DNA of 64,000 nucleotides from Candidatus Scybalocola faecavium. GTDB lineage: Bacteria; Bacillota; Clostridia; Lachnospirales; Lachnospiraceae. Shown piece after piece: positions 26,775 through 36,916 of the stretch. Numbering within the stretch: position 1 is the first letter of the stretch; every line of letters starts with the position of its first letter. The notes beneath the pieces are model-generated. The model was not told where the DNA came from, ran no database searches, and saw only the letters and a list, made by a program, of their open reading frames with translations. The DNA lies in assembly GCA_018713145.1 (NCBI GenBank), contig DVFP01000005.1:1-64000 (forward strand). The letters are read 5' to 3'. The position numbers and the translations under genes were made by a program.

Positions 26775-27656
26775 CCAGTCTGAAATAAAGTTTTCCACTG
26801 CCGGAGGGATATAAGCCTGTTTTTGGGTGACAAAGCCGATCTTTCGCTTGTGGATGGGGAACCCAAGAGGAATTTCTGCTAAAAGTCCCTGGTCTAATTC
26901 ATTTTTCACAAATTCTTTAATTACACATCCGATGCCAAGGCCGATCTTACTAAACTCAATAAGCAGGTCCATCGTTGTGACGACCAGAAGATTTTTCGTA
27001 ATAATTTGATTTTTTTCCATATAATCATCAATATACTGGCGGGTCATATTATGTTTATCCAAAAGCATCACCGATGCTGTTTCAAAAATTTCCCGGGTGG
27101 AAGCAAGCTCTCTTAAATGCATATGTTCAATGTAATTTTCTGTGGCAACAAAAATGTCCTCGATTTCTCCCAGTTCAAAAAAACGATATTTTTTCGGATC
27201 CTCCGGAGTGCCTACAAGCCCTACATCGATCTGATTTTGATCCAGCAGCTCCATCGTCTGATTGGAAGATTGGCACAAAATAGAAATCCGGATATTCGGG
27301 TGGCTTCCGGTGAAGGTTTTTAAGTAGGGCAGGAGCAGGTATTTGCATAAGGTGGTACTGACGCCGATGCGAATGTGGGACAGCCCTTCTTCCCTGCGGT
27401 TTTTCAGTTGTTCTTCCCCCTGGCGCAATGCACCGAAGGCGGTATGGACATGGCTGTATAAAAGCTGGCCTTCTTCAGTCAGCCGCACCCCACGGGAGGT
27501 GCGGATAAAAAGCCGGGTATCCAGTATGTTTTCCAGACGGCTGATGGATTTGCTGATGGATGGCTGAGAAATAAATAATTGCCTTGCAGCCTTTGAAATA
27601 TTTCCGGTATTGGCCACAGCATAAAAGATCCGGTAAAGATTTAAATTTTCTTCCAT
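26754..27656 (-). CDS. LysR-family transcriptional regulator, divergent from leuCD
   Basis: The 300-residue protein has the LysR winged helix at residues 1-60 (YAVANTGNISKAARQLFISQPSISKSISRLENIL) and a substrate-binding effector domain. The start at 27656 is preferred because GGAGGGA lies just upstream; 15 extra codons in frame have no such site. It is transcribed divergently from leuC, so it probably controls the leuCD genes and itself, perhaps with a branched-chain precursor such as isopropylmalate as effector (inference from context). Confidence 0.92.
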   Translation of the reverse strand: MEENLNLYRIFYAVANTGNISKAARQLFISQPSISKSISRLENILDTRLFIRTSRGVRLTEEGQLLYSHVHTAFGALRQGEEQLKNRREEGLSHIRIGVSTTLCKYLLLPYLKTFTGSHPNIRISILCQSSNQTMELLDQNQIDVGLVGTPEDPKKYRFFELGEIEDIFVATENYIEHMHLRELASTREIFETASVMLLDKHNMTRQYIDDYMEKNQIITKNLLVVTTMDLLIEFSKIGLGIGCVIKEFVKNELDQGLLAEIPLGFPIHKRKIGFVTQKQAYIPPAVENFISDWKSQALS

Positions 27657-27736
27657 AAATTCCCTCCTGAGATTTCCTGGCCCCGCGGCGGTCAAAAACA
27701 ATATGGCATTTAAACATTTAGGGAGCCGACCTGTGG

Positions 27737-27804
27737 ATATTCTTACAAGTTATGGCAAATATTCTTAATATGTATTTCAATTATATCACTAAATATGTTA
27801 TGAT
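27737..27804 (+). promoter_or_regulatory. leuC promoter and possible LysR operator
   Basis: The 9-mer ATATTCTTA occurs twice (27737-27745 and 27759-27767), 22 bases apart, which puts both copies on the same DNA face. A TATGAT -10 (27799-27804) with a weak TTTCAA (27775-27780) lies just downstream. This fits an activator site upstream of a weak promoter. Confidence 0.4.
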
Positions 27805-27841
27805 AACAAGCAGAAATAATCGCAGCAAGGAGGAATATACA

Positions 27842-29140
27842 ATGGGAATGACAATGAGCCAAAAGATTCTGGCCCATGCTGCCGGTCTTGAAAGCGTTGC
27901 TGCCGGCGATCTGATCATGGCAAATCTGGATATGGTATTGGCCAATGATATTACCGGGCCGGTATCCATCCAGGAAATGGATAAATTTACAAAAAAGGGT
28001 GTATTTGACAAGGATAAGATTGCTCTCGTTCCGGATCATTTTTCACCTAACAAGGATATTAAATCGGCTCAGAACTGTAAATGTATGCGTGAATTTGCTT
28101 ATGCCAATGACATTACACATTTTTATGAAGTCGGACAGATGGGCATTGAGCATGCCCTTTTGCCGGAGCAGGGTGTAGTTACTGCGGGAGATACAGTTAT
28201 CGGCGCAGATTCCCACACATGTACCTATGGCGCTATCGGCGCATTTTCCACAGGTGTTGGAAGCACTGATGCCGCTGTAGGCATGGCTTATGGAAAGGCA
28301 TGGTTTAAAGTGCCTTCGGCATTAAAGTTTGTTCTTACTGGAAAACCGGGGCCATGGATTTCAGGAAAAGATATTATCCTGCATATCATCGGGATGATCG
28401 GTGTGGATGGAGCCCTTTATAAATCCATGGAATTTGTAGGGGACGGCATCCAGTATCTTTCCATGGACGACCGTTTTACCATTGCCAACATGGCCATTGA
28501 AGCCGGAGGCAAAAATGGTATTTTCCCGGTAGATGAAAAAGCGATCGACTATATTGAAAGCCATATGAGCCCGGAAAAGAAAGCGGAATATGAAAAGACA
28601 GGCAAGAAGCCTTATACCATTTATGAAGCGGATGAAGATGCCGTTTATGATGAAACTTATGTAATCGACCTGAGTACATTAAAATCTACCGTAGCCTTCC
28701 CGCATCTGCCGGAAAACACCCGGACGATTGATGAAGTGGGAGATATTAAGATCGACCAGGTTGTTATCGGTTCCTGTACCAATGGACGCCTTGAGGATCT
28801 TGAAATCGCTGCCAGGATCTTAAAAGGCCGCAAAGTGGCTAAAGGTCTTCGTGTTATTGTGATCCCTGCCACCCAGCAGGTTTATATGGACGCTATGGAA
28901 GCCGGATATTTAAAAACCTTTATTGAGGCCGGAGCCATTGTCAGCACACCGACCTGCGGTCCATGCCTTGGCGGTTATATGGGCATCCTTGCAGAGCATG
29001 AGCGGTGCGTTTCTACGACAAACCGCAACTTTGTAGGCCGTATGGGCCATGTGACCAGTGAGATCTATCTGGCCAGCCCGGCAGTAGCAGCAGCCAGCGC
29101 AGTAACCGGAAAGATTTCCGGGCCGGAAGAACTGGATTGA
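27842..29140 (+). CDS. leuC: 3-isopropylmalate dehydratase large subunit
   Basis: The 432-residue protein of the short aconitase family isomerises 2- to 3-isopropylmalate in leucine synthesis. The [4Fe-4S] ligands are visible as C312 (GSCTNGR) and C372/C375 ([10 protein letters not shown]); [23 protein letters not shown] is the substrate-binding signature. ATG 27842 follows AAGGAGG; the 30-codon longer frame is untranslated leader. The leuD gene follows after 24 bases. Length and short form place it in the LeuC2-type branch shared with homoaconitases, but leucine context (leuB close by) supports the leucine role. Confidence 0.96.
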   Translation: MGMTMSQKILAHAAGLESVAAGDLIMANLDMVLANDITGPVSIQEMDKFTKKGVFDKDKIALVPDHFSPNKDIKSAQNCKCMREFAYANDITHFYEVGQMGIEHALLPEQGVVTAGDTVIGADSHTCTYGAIGAFSTGVGSTDAAVGMAYGKAWFKVPSALKFVLTGKPGPWISGKDIILHIIGMIGVDGALYKSMEFVGDGIQYLSMDDRFTIANMAIEAGGKNGIFPVDEKAIDYIESHMSPEKKAEYEKTGKKPYTIYEADEDAVYDETYVIDLSTLKSTVAFPHLPENTRTIDEVGDIKIDQVVIGSCTNGRLEDLEIAARILKGRKVAKGLRVIVIPATQQVYMDAMEAGYLKTFIEAGAIVSTPTCGPCLGGYMGILAEHERCVSTTNRNFVGRMGHVTSEIYLASPAVAAASAVTGKISGPEELD

Positions 29141-29164
29141 ATGGAAGTAGGAGGTATGAGACAT

Positions 29165-29653
29165 ATGAAAGCATGTGGACACGTTTTTAAATATGGCGAT
29201 AATGTAGATACTGACGTGATCATTCCGGCGCGGCATCTGGCGACCACCGATGCTAAGGGCCTGGCAGAGCATTGTATGGAAGATATTGACCCGGATTTTG
29301 TAAAAAAGGTGCAGCCTGGAGATATTATCGTAGCAAAGAAGAATTTCGGCTGCGGCTCTTCAAGAGAACATGCGCCTATGGCCATTAAAGCGTCTGGTAT
29401 CAGCTGTGTTATTGCTGAAACCTTTGCAAGGATTTTTTACCGCAATGCCATTAATATCGGACTGCCGATTATTGAATGTAAGGAAGCCAGTGAAGGCATT
29501 GAGGCCGGAGATGAAGTTGAAATTGATTTTGATTCCGGAATGATCTATAACAAGACAAAAGGCACCAGCTTTAAAGGCCAGGCGTTCCCGCCGTTTATGC
29601 AGGAGCTGATCGGGGCCGGCGGCCTGATCAATTATATGAATCAGCAAAACTGA
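29165..29653 (+). CDS. leuD: 3-isopropylmalate dehydratase small subunit
   Basis: The 162-residue swivel-domain subunit begins [20 protein letters not shown] and contains the substrate-binding loop [11 protein letters not shown]. It forms the heterodimer with LeuC. The AGGAGG at 29149-29154 is correctly spaced for 29165; upstream in-frame ATGs at 29141 and 29156 are not. It is followed by a terminator-like hairpin before leuB. Confidence 0.96.
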   Translation: MKACGHVFKYGDNVDTDVIIPARHLATTDAKGLAEHCMEDIDPDFVKKVQPGDIIVAKKNFGCGSSREHAPMAIKASGISCVIAETFARIFYRNAINIGLPIIECKEASEGIEAGDEVEIDFDSGMIYNKTKGTSFKGQAFPPFMQELIGAGGLINYMNQQN

Positions 29654-29664
29654 TGTATCTGTAG

Positions 29665-29690
29665 CCCGGGCGTTTTTAACGCCCGGGATT
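29665..29690 (+). terminator. hairpin between leuD and leuB
   Basis: A perfect 10-bp stem CCCGGGCGTT / AACGCCCGGG stands directly after leuD. The T tract is weak (ATTTG), so termination may be partial. Confidence 0.6.
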
Positions 29691-29751
29691 TGTGCAATAC
29701 GCAAACAAAGTTTTACTGATTTATTGAAATAAAGTAATAAAGCATCTTATC

Positions 29752-29780
29752 TTGAAAAATGTCAAAATGTTTGGTATCAT
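29752..29780 (+). promoter_or_regulatory. promoter of leuB
   Basis: TTGAAA (29752-29757) and TATCAT (29775-29780) are separated by exactly 17 bases, giving a start near 29787. Confidence 0.65.
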
Positions 29781-29791
29781 AGTGGGATAAC

Positions 29792-29819
29792 GTAACGATT
29801 CAGCAAGCTGAACAGTTAC
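29792..29819 (+). promoter_or_regulatory. dyad in the leuB leader
   Basis: GTAACGATTCAGC and GCTGAACAGTTAC form an 11-of-13 pair inverted repeat with an AA centre, at the predicted 5' end of the leuB transcript. Flanking GGTATC / GATACC can extend it. It could be an operator or an RNA hairpin. Confidence 0.45.
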
Positions 29820-29846
29820 GGGATACCAGCAAAGGAGGAGAAACCC

Positions 29847-30929
29847 ATGGAATTTAATATTGCTGTGATCCGGGGAGACGGGATTGGCCCGGAGATCGTA
29901 AATGAAGCTGTAAAGGTACTGGATCAGGTGGCAAAAAAGTTCGGTCACCATTTTAATTATACAGACGTCCTGTTAGGAGGAGCATCTATTGATGCTACAG
30001 GCGTTCCCCTGACCGATGAAGCTATTGAAACGTGCAAAGCCAGCGATGCTGTGCTTATGGGCTCTATCGGTGGGGACACGACCACATCTCCCTGGTATAA
30101 GCTTCCCCCTGAGCTTCGTCCGGAGGCAGGACTTTTAAAGATCCGCAAGGCTCTGGGACTTTTTGCCAATGTGCGTCCGGCCTATCTTTATAAAGAATTA
30201 AAGGCAGCCTGCCCGTTAAAGGATGAGATCATTGGAGACGGTTTTGACCTGGTGATCATGCGGGAGCTTACCGGAGGCCTTTATTTTGGAGAACGCAGGA
30301 CCGTTGAGGAAAACGGTGTTCTTAAGGCCTATGATTCTCTGACTTATGATGAAAATGAGATCCGCCGCATAGCCATCAAAGGTTTTGAGATGGCCATGAA
30401 ACGCCGTAAGATATTAACAAGCGTAGATAAGGCCAATGTCCTGGATTCTTCCCGATTATGGCGCAAGGTGGTCGATGAGGTGGCTAAGGATTATCCGGAA
30501 GTGACCTATTCTCATATGCTGGTAGATAACTGTGCCATGCAGCTGGTGAAAAATCCCCGCCAGTTTGATGTGGTACTGACAGAAAATATGTTTGGCGATA
30601 TTCTCTCAGATGAGGCCAGCGAGATTACAGGATCCATCGGCATGCTGTCCTCAGCAAGCTTAAGCGCTACCAAACTTGGACTTTATGAACCCAGCCATGG
30701 AAGCGCTCCGGACATTGCCGGACAAAATATTGCCAATCCTATTGCCACGATCCTTTCGGCAGCCATGCTCCTGCGCTACTCTCTGGATCTGGATGCAGAG
30801 GCGGATGCTGTGGAAGGTGCTGTCCAAAAAGTTCTGGAAAAAGGCCTGCGTACAGTAGATATTATGTCTGAAGGCATGACTCAGATGAGCTGCTCAGACA
30901 TGGGAAGCGCCATTGCCGCTGAAATTTAA
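29847..30929 (+). CDS. leuB: 3-isopropylmalate dehydrogenase
   Basis: The 360-residue enzyme oxidatively decarboxylates 3-isopropylmalate with NAD+. Family hallmarks are [19 protein letters not shown] at the N-terminus, [12 protein letters not shown] for substrate, and [19 protein letters not shown] for NAD binding. It has AAAGGAGG before the ATG and its own promoter, and it is followed by ilvD after about 100 bases. No leuA (isopropylmalate synthase) is present in the window. Confidence 0.97.
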   Translation: MEFNIAVIRGDGIGPEIVNEAVKVLDQVAKKFGHHFNYTDVLLGGASIDATGVPLTDEAIETCKASDAVLMGSIGGDTTTSPWYKLPPELRPEAGLLKIRKALGLFANVRPAYLYKELKAACPLKDEIIGDGFDLVIMRELTGGLYFGERRTVEENGVLKAYDSLTYDENEIRRIAIKGFEMAMKRRKILTSVDKANVLDSSRLWRKVVDEVAKDYPEVTYSHMLVDNCAMQLVKNPRQFDVVLTENMFGDILSDEASEITGSIGMLSSASLSATKLGLYEPSHGSAPDIAGQNIANPIATILSAAMLLRYSLDLDAEADAVEGAVQKVLEKGLRTVDIMSEGMTQMSCSDMGSAIAAEI

Positions 30930-31026
30930 ATAAAACGGATCTTGGCATACGTTTTTTTACATAACTTATTTTTTACCTGGGATTTAAATAAAACACATAA
31001 AATTTTTAATAAAGGATGGTATAAAA

Positions 31027-32703
31027 ATGAAAAGTGATGCAGTTAAAACAGGCATGCAGCAGGCACCTCACCGGTCCCTGTTTAATGCCCTTGGCATGAC
31101 CAAAGAAGAATTAGAAAGACCCTTAGTCGGCATCGTCAGTTCCTATAATGAGATCGTTCCGGGCCATATGAACCTGGATAAGATCGTAGAAGCTGTAAAA
31201 ATGGGCGTTGCCATGGCCGGCGGAACACCGATCGTATTTCCTGCCATTGCCGTATGTGACGGTATTGCCATGGGACATATTGGCATGAAGTATTCCCTTG
31301 TTACAAGAGATCTTATTGCCGATTCTACAGAAGCTATGGCTCTGGCCCATCAGTTCGACGCCCTTGTTATGGTGCCTAACTGTGATAAAAATGTTCCCGG
31401 TCTTTTAATGGCCGCTGCACGGATCAACGTTCCTACAGTATTTGTATCCGGCGGCCCTATGCTGGCCGGACATGTAAAAGGCCGCAAGCGCAGCCTTTCC
31501 AGTATGTTTGAAGCTGTTGGCGCTTACGCTGCCGGCACTATGAGCGCAGAAGATGTGGAAGAATTTGAAAATAAAGTCTGCCCCACATGCGGCTCCTGCT
31601 CCGGTATGTACACGGCCAATTCCATGAACTGTCTGACAGAAGTTTTAGGTATGGGCCTTAAAGGCAACGGCACCATCCCGGCAGTTTATTCTGAACGTCT
31701 GAAGCTGGCAAAACATGCCGGTATGGCAGTTATGGAAATGTACAGAAAGAATATCCGTCCAAGAGATATTATGACCAAAGACGCTATTTTAAATGCCCTG
31801 ACTGTGGATATGGCTCTTGGGTGCTCCACAAACAGTATGCTCCATCTTCCGGCGATCGCTCATGAAATCGGCTGGGATTTTGATATTACTTTCGCCAATG
31901 AAATCAGCGCAAAGACACCAAACCTTTGCCACCTGGCTCCGGCAGGCCCTACTTATATGGAGGATCTTAATGAGGCCGGCGGCGTATACGCAGTCATGAA
32001 TGAGCTGTCCAAATTAAATCTTTTAAATCTGGATTGTATGACAGTGACCGGCAGGACTGTTGGGGAGAATATTAAAAACTGCGTAAACCTGAACCCGGAA
32101 GTTATCCGCCCTGTAGATCATCCTTACAGCCCAACCGGCGGTCTGGCTGTCCTTACAGGAAATCTGGCTCCGGACGGCAGTGTTGTAAAACGTTCTGCTG
32201 TTGCTGAGGAAATGCTTGTCCATGAAGGTCCCGCGAGAGTTTTTGATTGTGAAGAAGATGCCATTGCGGCCATTAAAGGCGGTAAGATTGTTGCCGGCGA
32301 TGTTGTAGTGATCCGTTATGAAGGACCAAAAGGAGGCCCAGGCATGAGAGAAATGTTAAATCCCACCTCCGCCATTGCAGGTATGGGACTTGGTTCCAGC
32401 GTTGCTTTGATTACTGACGGACGTTTCTCCGGTGCGTCCAGAGGCGCATCCATCGGTCATGTTTCTCCTGAAGCTGCCGTAGGCGGCCCGATCGCTTTTG
32501 TTGAGGAAGGAGATACGATCAAGATCAATATTCCGGAAAATTCCATTACCCTGGATATATCTGATGAGGAAATGGCTGCAAGAAAAGCAAAATGGCAGCC
32601 AAGACAGCCTAAAGTCACCACCGGTTATCTGGCCCGCTATGCGGCTATGGTTACCAGCGGCAACCGGGGGGCTGTCCTTGAAATTCCGGGAAGCGGCAAA
32701 TAA
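31027..32703 (+). CDS. ilvD: dihydroxy-acid dehydratase
   Basis: The 558-residue Fe-S dehydratase of valine, isoleucine and leucine synthesis shows the cluster and metal motifs [10 protein letters not shown] and [17 protein letters not shown] and the C-terminal [12 protein letters not shown]. It is near the usual family length. The ATG follows AAAGGATGG. ilvB follows within about 30 bases and is clearly co-transcribed. Confidence 0.97.
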   Translation: MKSDAVKTGMQQAPHRSLFNALGMTKEELERPLVGIVSSYNEIVPGHMNLDKIVEAVKMGVAMAGGTPIVFPAIAVCDGIAMGHIGMKYSLVTRDLIADSTEAMALAHQFDALVMVPNCDKNVPGLLMAAARINVPTVFVSGGPMLAGHVKGRKRSLSSMFEAVGAYAAGTMSAEDVEEFENKVCPTCGSCSGMYTANSMNCLTEVLGMGLKGNGTIPAVYSERLKLAKHAGMAVMEMYRKNIRPRDIMTKDAILNALTVDMALGCSTNSMLHLPAIAHEIGWDFDITFANEISAKTPNLCHLAPAGPTYMEDLNEAGGVYAVMNELSKLNLLNLDCMTVTGRTVGENIKNCVNLNPEVIRPVDHPYSPTGGLAVLTGNLAPDGSVVKRSAVAEEMLVHEGPARVFDCEEDAIAAIKGGKIVAGDVVVIRYEGPKGGPGMREMLNPTSAIAGMGLGSSVALITDGRFSGASRGASIGHVSPEAAVGGPIAFVEEGDTIKINIPENSITLDISDEEMAARKAKWQPRQPKVTTGYLARYAAMVTSGNRGAVLEIPGSGK

Positions 32704-32733
32704 AATGAATAAGACGGAAAGGCAGGCGTGTTC

Positions 32734-34416
32734 ATGGAATTAACCGGCGCTCAAATTGTTATTGAATGTTTAAAAGAACAGGGCGTTGACACTGTGTTCG
32801 GCTATCCCGGCGGAACCATTTTAAACGTCTATGATGAATTATATAAACACAGGGATGAGATCACCCATATTTTAACCTCCCATGAGCAGGGCGCAGCTCA
32901 TGCGGCAGACGGCTATGCCCGGGCCACAGGAAAGGTTGGCGTATGTATGGCGACAAGCGGTCCTGGGGCAACGAACCTGGTCACCGGTATTGCCACTGCC
33001 TATATGGATTCTATTCCCATGGTAGCGATCACCTGTAATGTAGGGGTCAGTCTTTTAGGTAAAGACAGCTTCCAGGAAGTGGATATTAAAGGGGTGACCA
33101 TGCCCATTACAAAGCATAATTATATTGTAAAGGATGTAAACCAGCTTGCAGATACGATCCGCAAGTCCTTTACCATTGCCCGGACAGGACGGCCCGGTCC
33201 GGTGCATATTGATATTCCGAAGGATATTACTTCCTTAAAGGCAGAATATGAATATAAAAAGCCGGAAGAGATCCAGCGCCTTAGCAACGAGATCCGGGAA
33301 GAGGATCTGGATGAGGCCATTAAATTGATTTTTCACTGTAAGCGGCCTTATGTATTTGTTGGCGGCGGAGCAGTGCTTTCCGATGCTTCAGAAGAGTTAA
33401 AAAGATTTGTGGATAAGATCCAGGCCCCTGTGACAGATTCTCTGATGGGCAAAGGCGCTTTTGACGGCAATGACAAAAACTATACAGGTATGCTTGGCAT
33501 GCACGGCACAAAAACTTCTAATTTCGGGGTGACTGAATGTGATCTGCTGATCGTTGTGGGAGCACGTTTTTCAGACCGTGTTATTGGAAATTCCTCTACG
33601 TTTGCCAAGAACGCCAAGATCATCCATATTGATGTGGATGCTGCGGAAATCAATAAAAATATCCAGTGCGATGTAAGTATCATTGGAGATGCGAAAGTTG
33701 TTTTAAGAAAACTCAACGCCCGTATCGATAAACTGGATCATACGGAGTGGCTGAATCATATTTACAGTATGAAACGCAAATATCCTCTTACCTACCGGAA
33801 AGATGTGCTTACCGGTCCAGGTGTCGTGGAAAAGATTTATGAAATGACCGGCGGAGATGCCATTATTGCTACCGAAGTCGGACAGAACCAAATGTGGGCG
33901 GCACAGTTTTTTAAATATGATAAACCGAGAAAGCTTATTACCTCCGGAGGACTGGGAACGATGGGCTATGGTCTGGGCGCTGCCATTGGCGCGAAGCTTG
34001 GCCGGCCGGATAAGCTGGTGTTTAATATTGCCGGGGACGGCTGCTTCCGGATGAATATGAACGAACTGGCTACAGCTTCCCGGTATAATATTCCGGTGAT
34101 TGAAGTGATCTTAAATAATCATGTATTAGGAATGGTACGTCAGTGGCAGACATTGTTCTACGGACAGCGTTATTCCAATACAATACTTAATGATAAAGTA
34201 GACTATGTAAAGGTTGCCGAAGCCCTGGGAGCAAAAGGGGTCCGGGTAACCACTAATGAGGAATTGGAACCGGCCATTAAGATGGCTATGGAATCAAAAG
34301 AGCCTGTGGTGATTGAATGTGTCATCGACTGTGATGATAAAGTATGGCCTATGGTGGCTCCGGGATCTTCCATTTCCGACGCATTTTCCGAAGAGGATAT
34401 GCAGGGAGGCAAGTAA
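32734..34416 (+). CDS. ilvB: acetolactate synthase large (catalytic) subunit
   Basis: The 560-residue TPP enzyme condenses pyruvate to acetolactate (or with 2-oxobutyrate). It shows the activating Glu in SHEQGAAHAADGYARATGK, the FAD-binding middle domain and the TPP/Mg motif GDGCFRMNMNELATA. The ATG at 32734 is chosen; a GTG two codons upstream is also in frame. There is no ilvN regulatory subunit or ilvC next to it. The gene is followed by serC after about 60 bases. Confidence 0.95.
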   Translation: MELTGAQIVIECLKEQGVDTVFGYPGGTILNVYDELYKHRDEITHILTSHEQGAAHAADGYARATGKVGVCMATSGPGATNLVTGIATAYMDSIPMVAITCNVGVSLLGKDSFQEVDIKGVTMPITKHNYIVKDVNQLADTIRKSFTIARTGRPGPVHIDIPKDITSLKAEYEYKKPEEIQRLSNEIREEDLDEAIKLIFHCKRPYVFVGGGAVLSDASEELKRFVDKIQAPVTDSLMGKGAFDGNDKNYTGMLGMHGTKTSNFGVTECDLLIVVGARFSDRVIGNSSTFAKNAKIIHIDVDAAEINKNIQCDVSIIGDAKVVLRKLNARIDKLDHTEWLNHIYSMKRKYPLTYRKDVLTGPGVVEKIYEMTGGDAIIATEVGQNQMWAAQFFKYDKPRKLITSGGLGTMGYGLGAAIGAKLGRPDKLVFNIAGDGCFRMNMNELATASRYNIPVIEVILNNHVLGMVRQWQTLFYGQRYSNTILNDKVDYVKVAEALGAKGVRVTTNEELEPAIKMAMESKEPVVIECVIDCDDKVWPMVAPGSSISDAFSEEDMQGGK

Positions 34417-34477
34417 ACGATCCCCTGGGGGGATGTGCTGTAAGGGTACAGCTTTGATATGGAAAGGTGATGTAAAA

Positions 34478-35560
34478 ATGAGTAGAGTATATAATTTTTC
34501 TGCAGGCCCGGCTATGCTGCCGGTGGAGGTGCTTCAGGAAGCTGCTGATGAAATGTTAGACTATAGAGGCTGCGGCATGTCTGTTATGGAGATGAGCCAT
34601 CGCTCCAAAGTCTATGAAACGATCATAACAGAAGCAGAAGCGGATCTTCGGACACTGCTTAACATTCCGGATAATTATAAAGTTCTGTTTTTGCAGGGCG
34701 GGGCATCCACACAGTTTGCCATGATTCCCATGAACTTTATGAAACACAGAAAGGCCGGATATATTGTTACAGGTCAGTGGGCCAAAAAGGCATTTGCCGA
34801 AGGCAAGATTTTCGGTGAAGCAGTAGAACTGGCTTCCTCTGCAGATAAGACATTCTCCTATATTCCCGACTGCTCAGACCTGCCTATCACAGAAGATATG
34901 GACTATGTATATATTTGCGAGAATAATACCATTTATGGGACAAAGTTTAAGACATTGCCAAACACAAAGGGCAAGGATCTTATTGCCGATGTTTCTTCTT
35001 GTTTCTTATCTGAACCGGTGGATGTGACAAAATATGGGATGCTTTATGCCGGCGCCCAGAAAAATGTAGGCCCTGCCGGTGTAACGATCTGTATCATCCG
35101 GGAGGATTTGATCACAGAGGATGTTCTTCCGGGAACACCGACGATGCTCCGTTATAAGATCCATGCAGATAACGGATCCATGTATAATACACCGCCCGCT
35201 TATGCTATTTATATTTGCGGTAAAGTGTTTAAATGGCTCTTAAAAACCGGAGGACTGGAAAAACGCAGGGAAATCAATGAGGAAAAGGCAAAGATCCTTT
35301 ATGATTTCCTGGACAGCAGCCAGATGTTTAAAGGCACTGTAGAGCCGGCCAGCCGTTCCATGATGAATGTGCCATTTATTACCGGTGATGGGGACCTGGA
35401 TGCAAAATTTATTAAAGAATCTAAGGCCGCAGGCTTTGAAAACCTGAAAGGACACCGCACCGTAGGCGGTATGCGGGCCAGCATTTATAACGCTATGCCA
35501 ATCGAAGGCGTTAAGGCTTTAGTAGAGTTTATGAAGAAGTTTGAGGAAGAAAATCGATAA
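34478..35560 (+). CDS. serC: phosphoserine aminotransferase
   Basis: The 360-residue PLP enzyme makes 3-phosphoserine from 3-phosphohydroxypyruvate and glutamate. It shows NFSAGPAMLP at the start, FLQGGASTQFAMIPMN for phosphate binding and the lysine in YAGAQKNVGPAG. ATG 34478 has GGAAAGGTG upstream; the much longer in-frame extension starts inside ilvB and is not real. serA follows after 24 bases. Confidence 0.96.
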   Translation: MSRVYNFSAGPAMLPVEVLQEAADEMLDYRGCGMSVMEMSHRSKVYETIITEAEADLRTLLNIPDNYKVLFLQGGASTQFAMIPMNFMKHRKAGYIVTGQWAKKAFAEGKIFGEAVELASSADKTFSYIPDCSDLPITEDMDYVYICENNTIYGTKFKTLPNTKGKDLIADVSSCFLSEPVDVTKYGMLYAGAQKNVGPAGVTICIIREDLITEDVLPGTPTMLRYKIHADNGSMYNTPPAYAIYICGKVFKWLLKTGGLEKRREINEEKAKILYDFLDSSQMFKGTVEPASRSMMNVPFITGDGDLDAKFIKESKAAGFENLKGHRTVGGMRASIYNAMPIEGVKALVEFMKKFEEENR

Positions 35561-35584
35561 TCGCAAGAGTAGGGGGCTTTAAAA

Positions 35585-36748
35585 ATGTATCAGATCAAAT
35601 GCTTAAACCCCATTTCCCCTTTGGGAATGGAGCTGTTTTCAGATCAGTATCAGGTAACCGAGGACACTGCCGCAGCAAATGCTATTTTAGTCCGCAGCGC
35701 ATCCATGCATGACATGGAGCTGGGAGACGGACTGGACGCTGTGGCAAGAGCCGGCGCAGGTGTGAATAATATTCCTCTGGAAAAGTGCGCTGAAAAAGGA
35801 ATTGTTGTTTTTAATACACCGGGAGCTAATGCTAACGGTGTAAAGGAGGCAGTGATTGCCGGACTTCTCATTGCGGCCAGAGATATTATCGGCGGCGTTA
35901 ATTGGGTACAGTCTGTTAAGGATGACCCGGACGTTGCCAAGCTTGTAGAAAAAGGCAAAAAGCAGTTTGCAGGCAATGAGATCAAGGGCAAAAAGATCGG
36001 TGTCATCGGTCTGGGCGCTATTGGGGTTTTAGTGGCTAATGCCTGCAACCGGCTGGGCATGGAGGTTTACGGCTATGACCCGTTTATCTCTGTCGAAGCA
36101 GCCTGGAACCTGTCCAGAGACATCCATCACATCAGCAACCTGGATGATATTTATGCCAACTGCGATTACATTACCATTCATGTGCCTTTGATGGATTCTA
36201 CAAAGAAGATGATCAACGAAGCTTCATTTTATAAGATGAAGTCCGGCGTTGTTCTCCTTAATTTTGCAAGAGACCTTCTTGTGGATGAGGACGCTCTTGA
36301 GGCGGCCATTGCCCACGGGAAGATCAAAAAGTATGTAACGGATTTCCCCAATGCAAAAACCGCCAACATGGCCAATGTGATCGCTATTCCTCATCTTGGC
36401 GCGTCTACAGAGGAATCAGAAGATAACTGCGCTATGATGGCTGTTCGGGAACTGAGGGATTTCCTTGAAAATGGAAATATTACTCATTCCGTGAATTATC
36501 CGGACTGCTCTATGGGCGTATGTACCTGTGCGGGACGTATTGCCGTCAACCATCGCAATATTCCTAATATGATCGCCCAGCTGACCAGCGTTTGCGCTGC
36601 AGATGGCGTGAATATTCAGGACATGATCAACAAGAGCAAAGGAGATTGGGCATATACCATGCTGGATCTCTCCGCACCGGCATCTGAAAAGATGGTGAAT
36701 GACATTCGCAGTATTCAAGGCATTGTGAAAGTCCGTGTGATCAAATAA
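35585..36748 (+). CDS. serA: D-3-phosphoglycerate dehydrogenase
   Basis: The 387-residue enzyme carries out the first step of serine synthesis. It shows the Rossmann motif GVIGLGAIGVLVAN, the conserved RAGAGVNNIP and PHLGASTEESE regions, and a C-terminal ACT-type domain (HRNIPNMIAQLTSVCAADGV) that may give serine feedback. It lacks the extra ASB domain of the longest forms. It is coupled to serC upstream; two large hairpins separate it from the DUF1015 gene downstream. Confidence 0.95.
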   Translation: MYQIKCLNPISPLGMELFSDQYQVTEDTAAANAILVRSASMHDMELGDGLDAVARAGAGVNNIPLEKCAEKGIVVFNTPGANANGVKEAVIAGLLIAARDIIGGVNWVQSVKDDPDVAKLVEKGKKQFAGNEIKGKKIGVIGLGAIGVLVANACNRLGMEVYGYDPFISVEAAWNLSRDIHHISNLDDIYANCDYITIHVPLMDSTKKMINEASFYKMKSGVVLLNFARDLLVDEDALEAAIAHGKIKKYVTDFPNAKTANMANVIAIPHLGASTEESEDNCAMMAVRELRDFLENGNITHSVNYPDCSMGVCTCAGRIAVNHRNIPNMIAQLTSVCAADGVNIQDMINKSKGDWAYTMLDLSAPASEKMVNDIRSIQGIVKVRVIK

Positions 36749-36756
36749 TTCATTTA

Positions 36757-36842
36757 CCGGTCAAATATCTGCCGTGTCCGTACGGGCAGGTATTTGACCG
36801 GCGGCGGACAGGGGAGCCGCATGTCGGCGGCCCCTGTCCGGC
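36757..36842 (+). other. two tandem large hairpins between serA and the DUF1015 gene
   Basis: The first hairpin pairs CCGGTCAAATA with TATTTGACCGG (36757-36801); the second pairs CGGACAGGGG with CCCCTGTCCG (36805-36840). Neither is followed by a T run, so they are more likely RNA-stability or processing elements than terminators. Confidence 0.6.
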
Positions 36843-36916
36843 ACTGATGGGAGCGGGAAAAAGTGGGGCTTTGCCCCGGGAAATCCGTTCCGAAATGGAG
36901 AGAATGGAGGAAAAAC

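Noticed and set aside
27657..27841. T-box or leucine leader peptide upstream of leuC
   Set aside because: No T-box sequence (GGTGGTACCGCG-like) and no short Leu-rich open frame are present; the region fits LysR control better.
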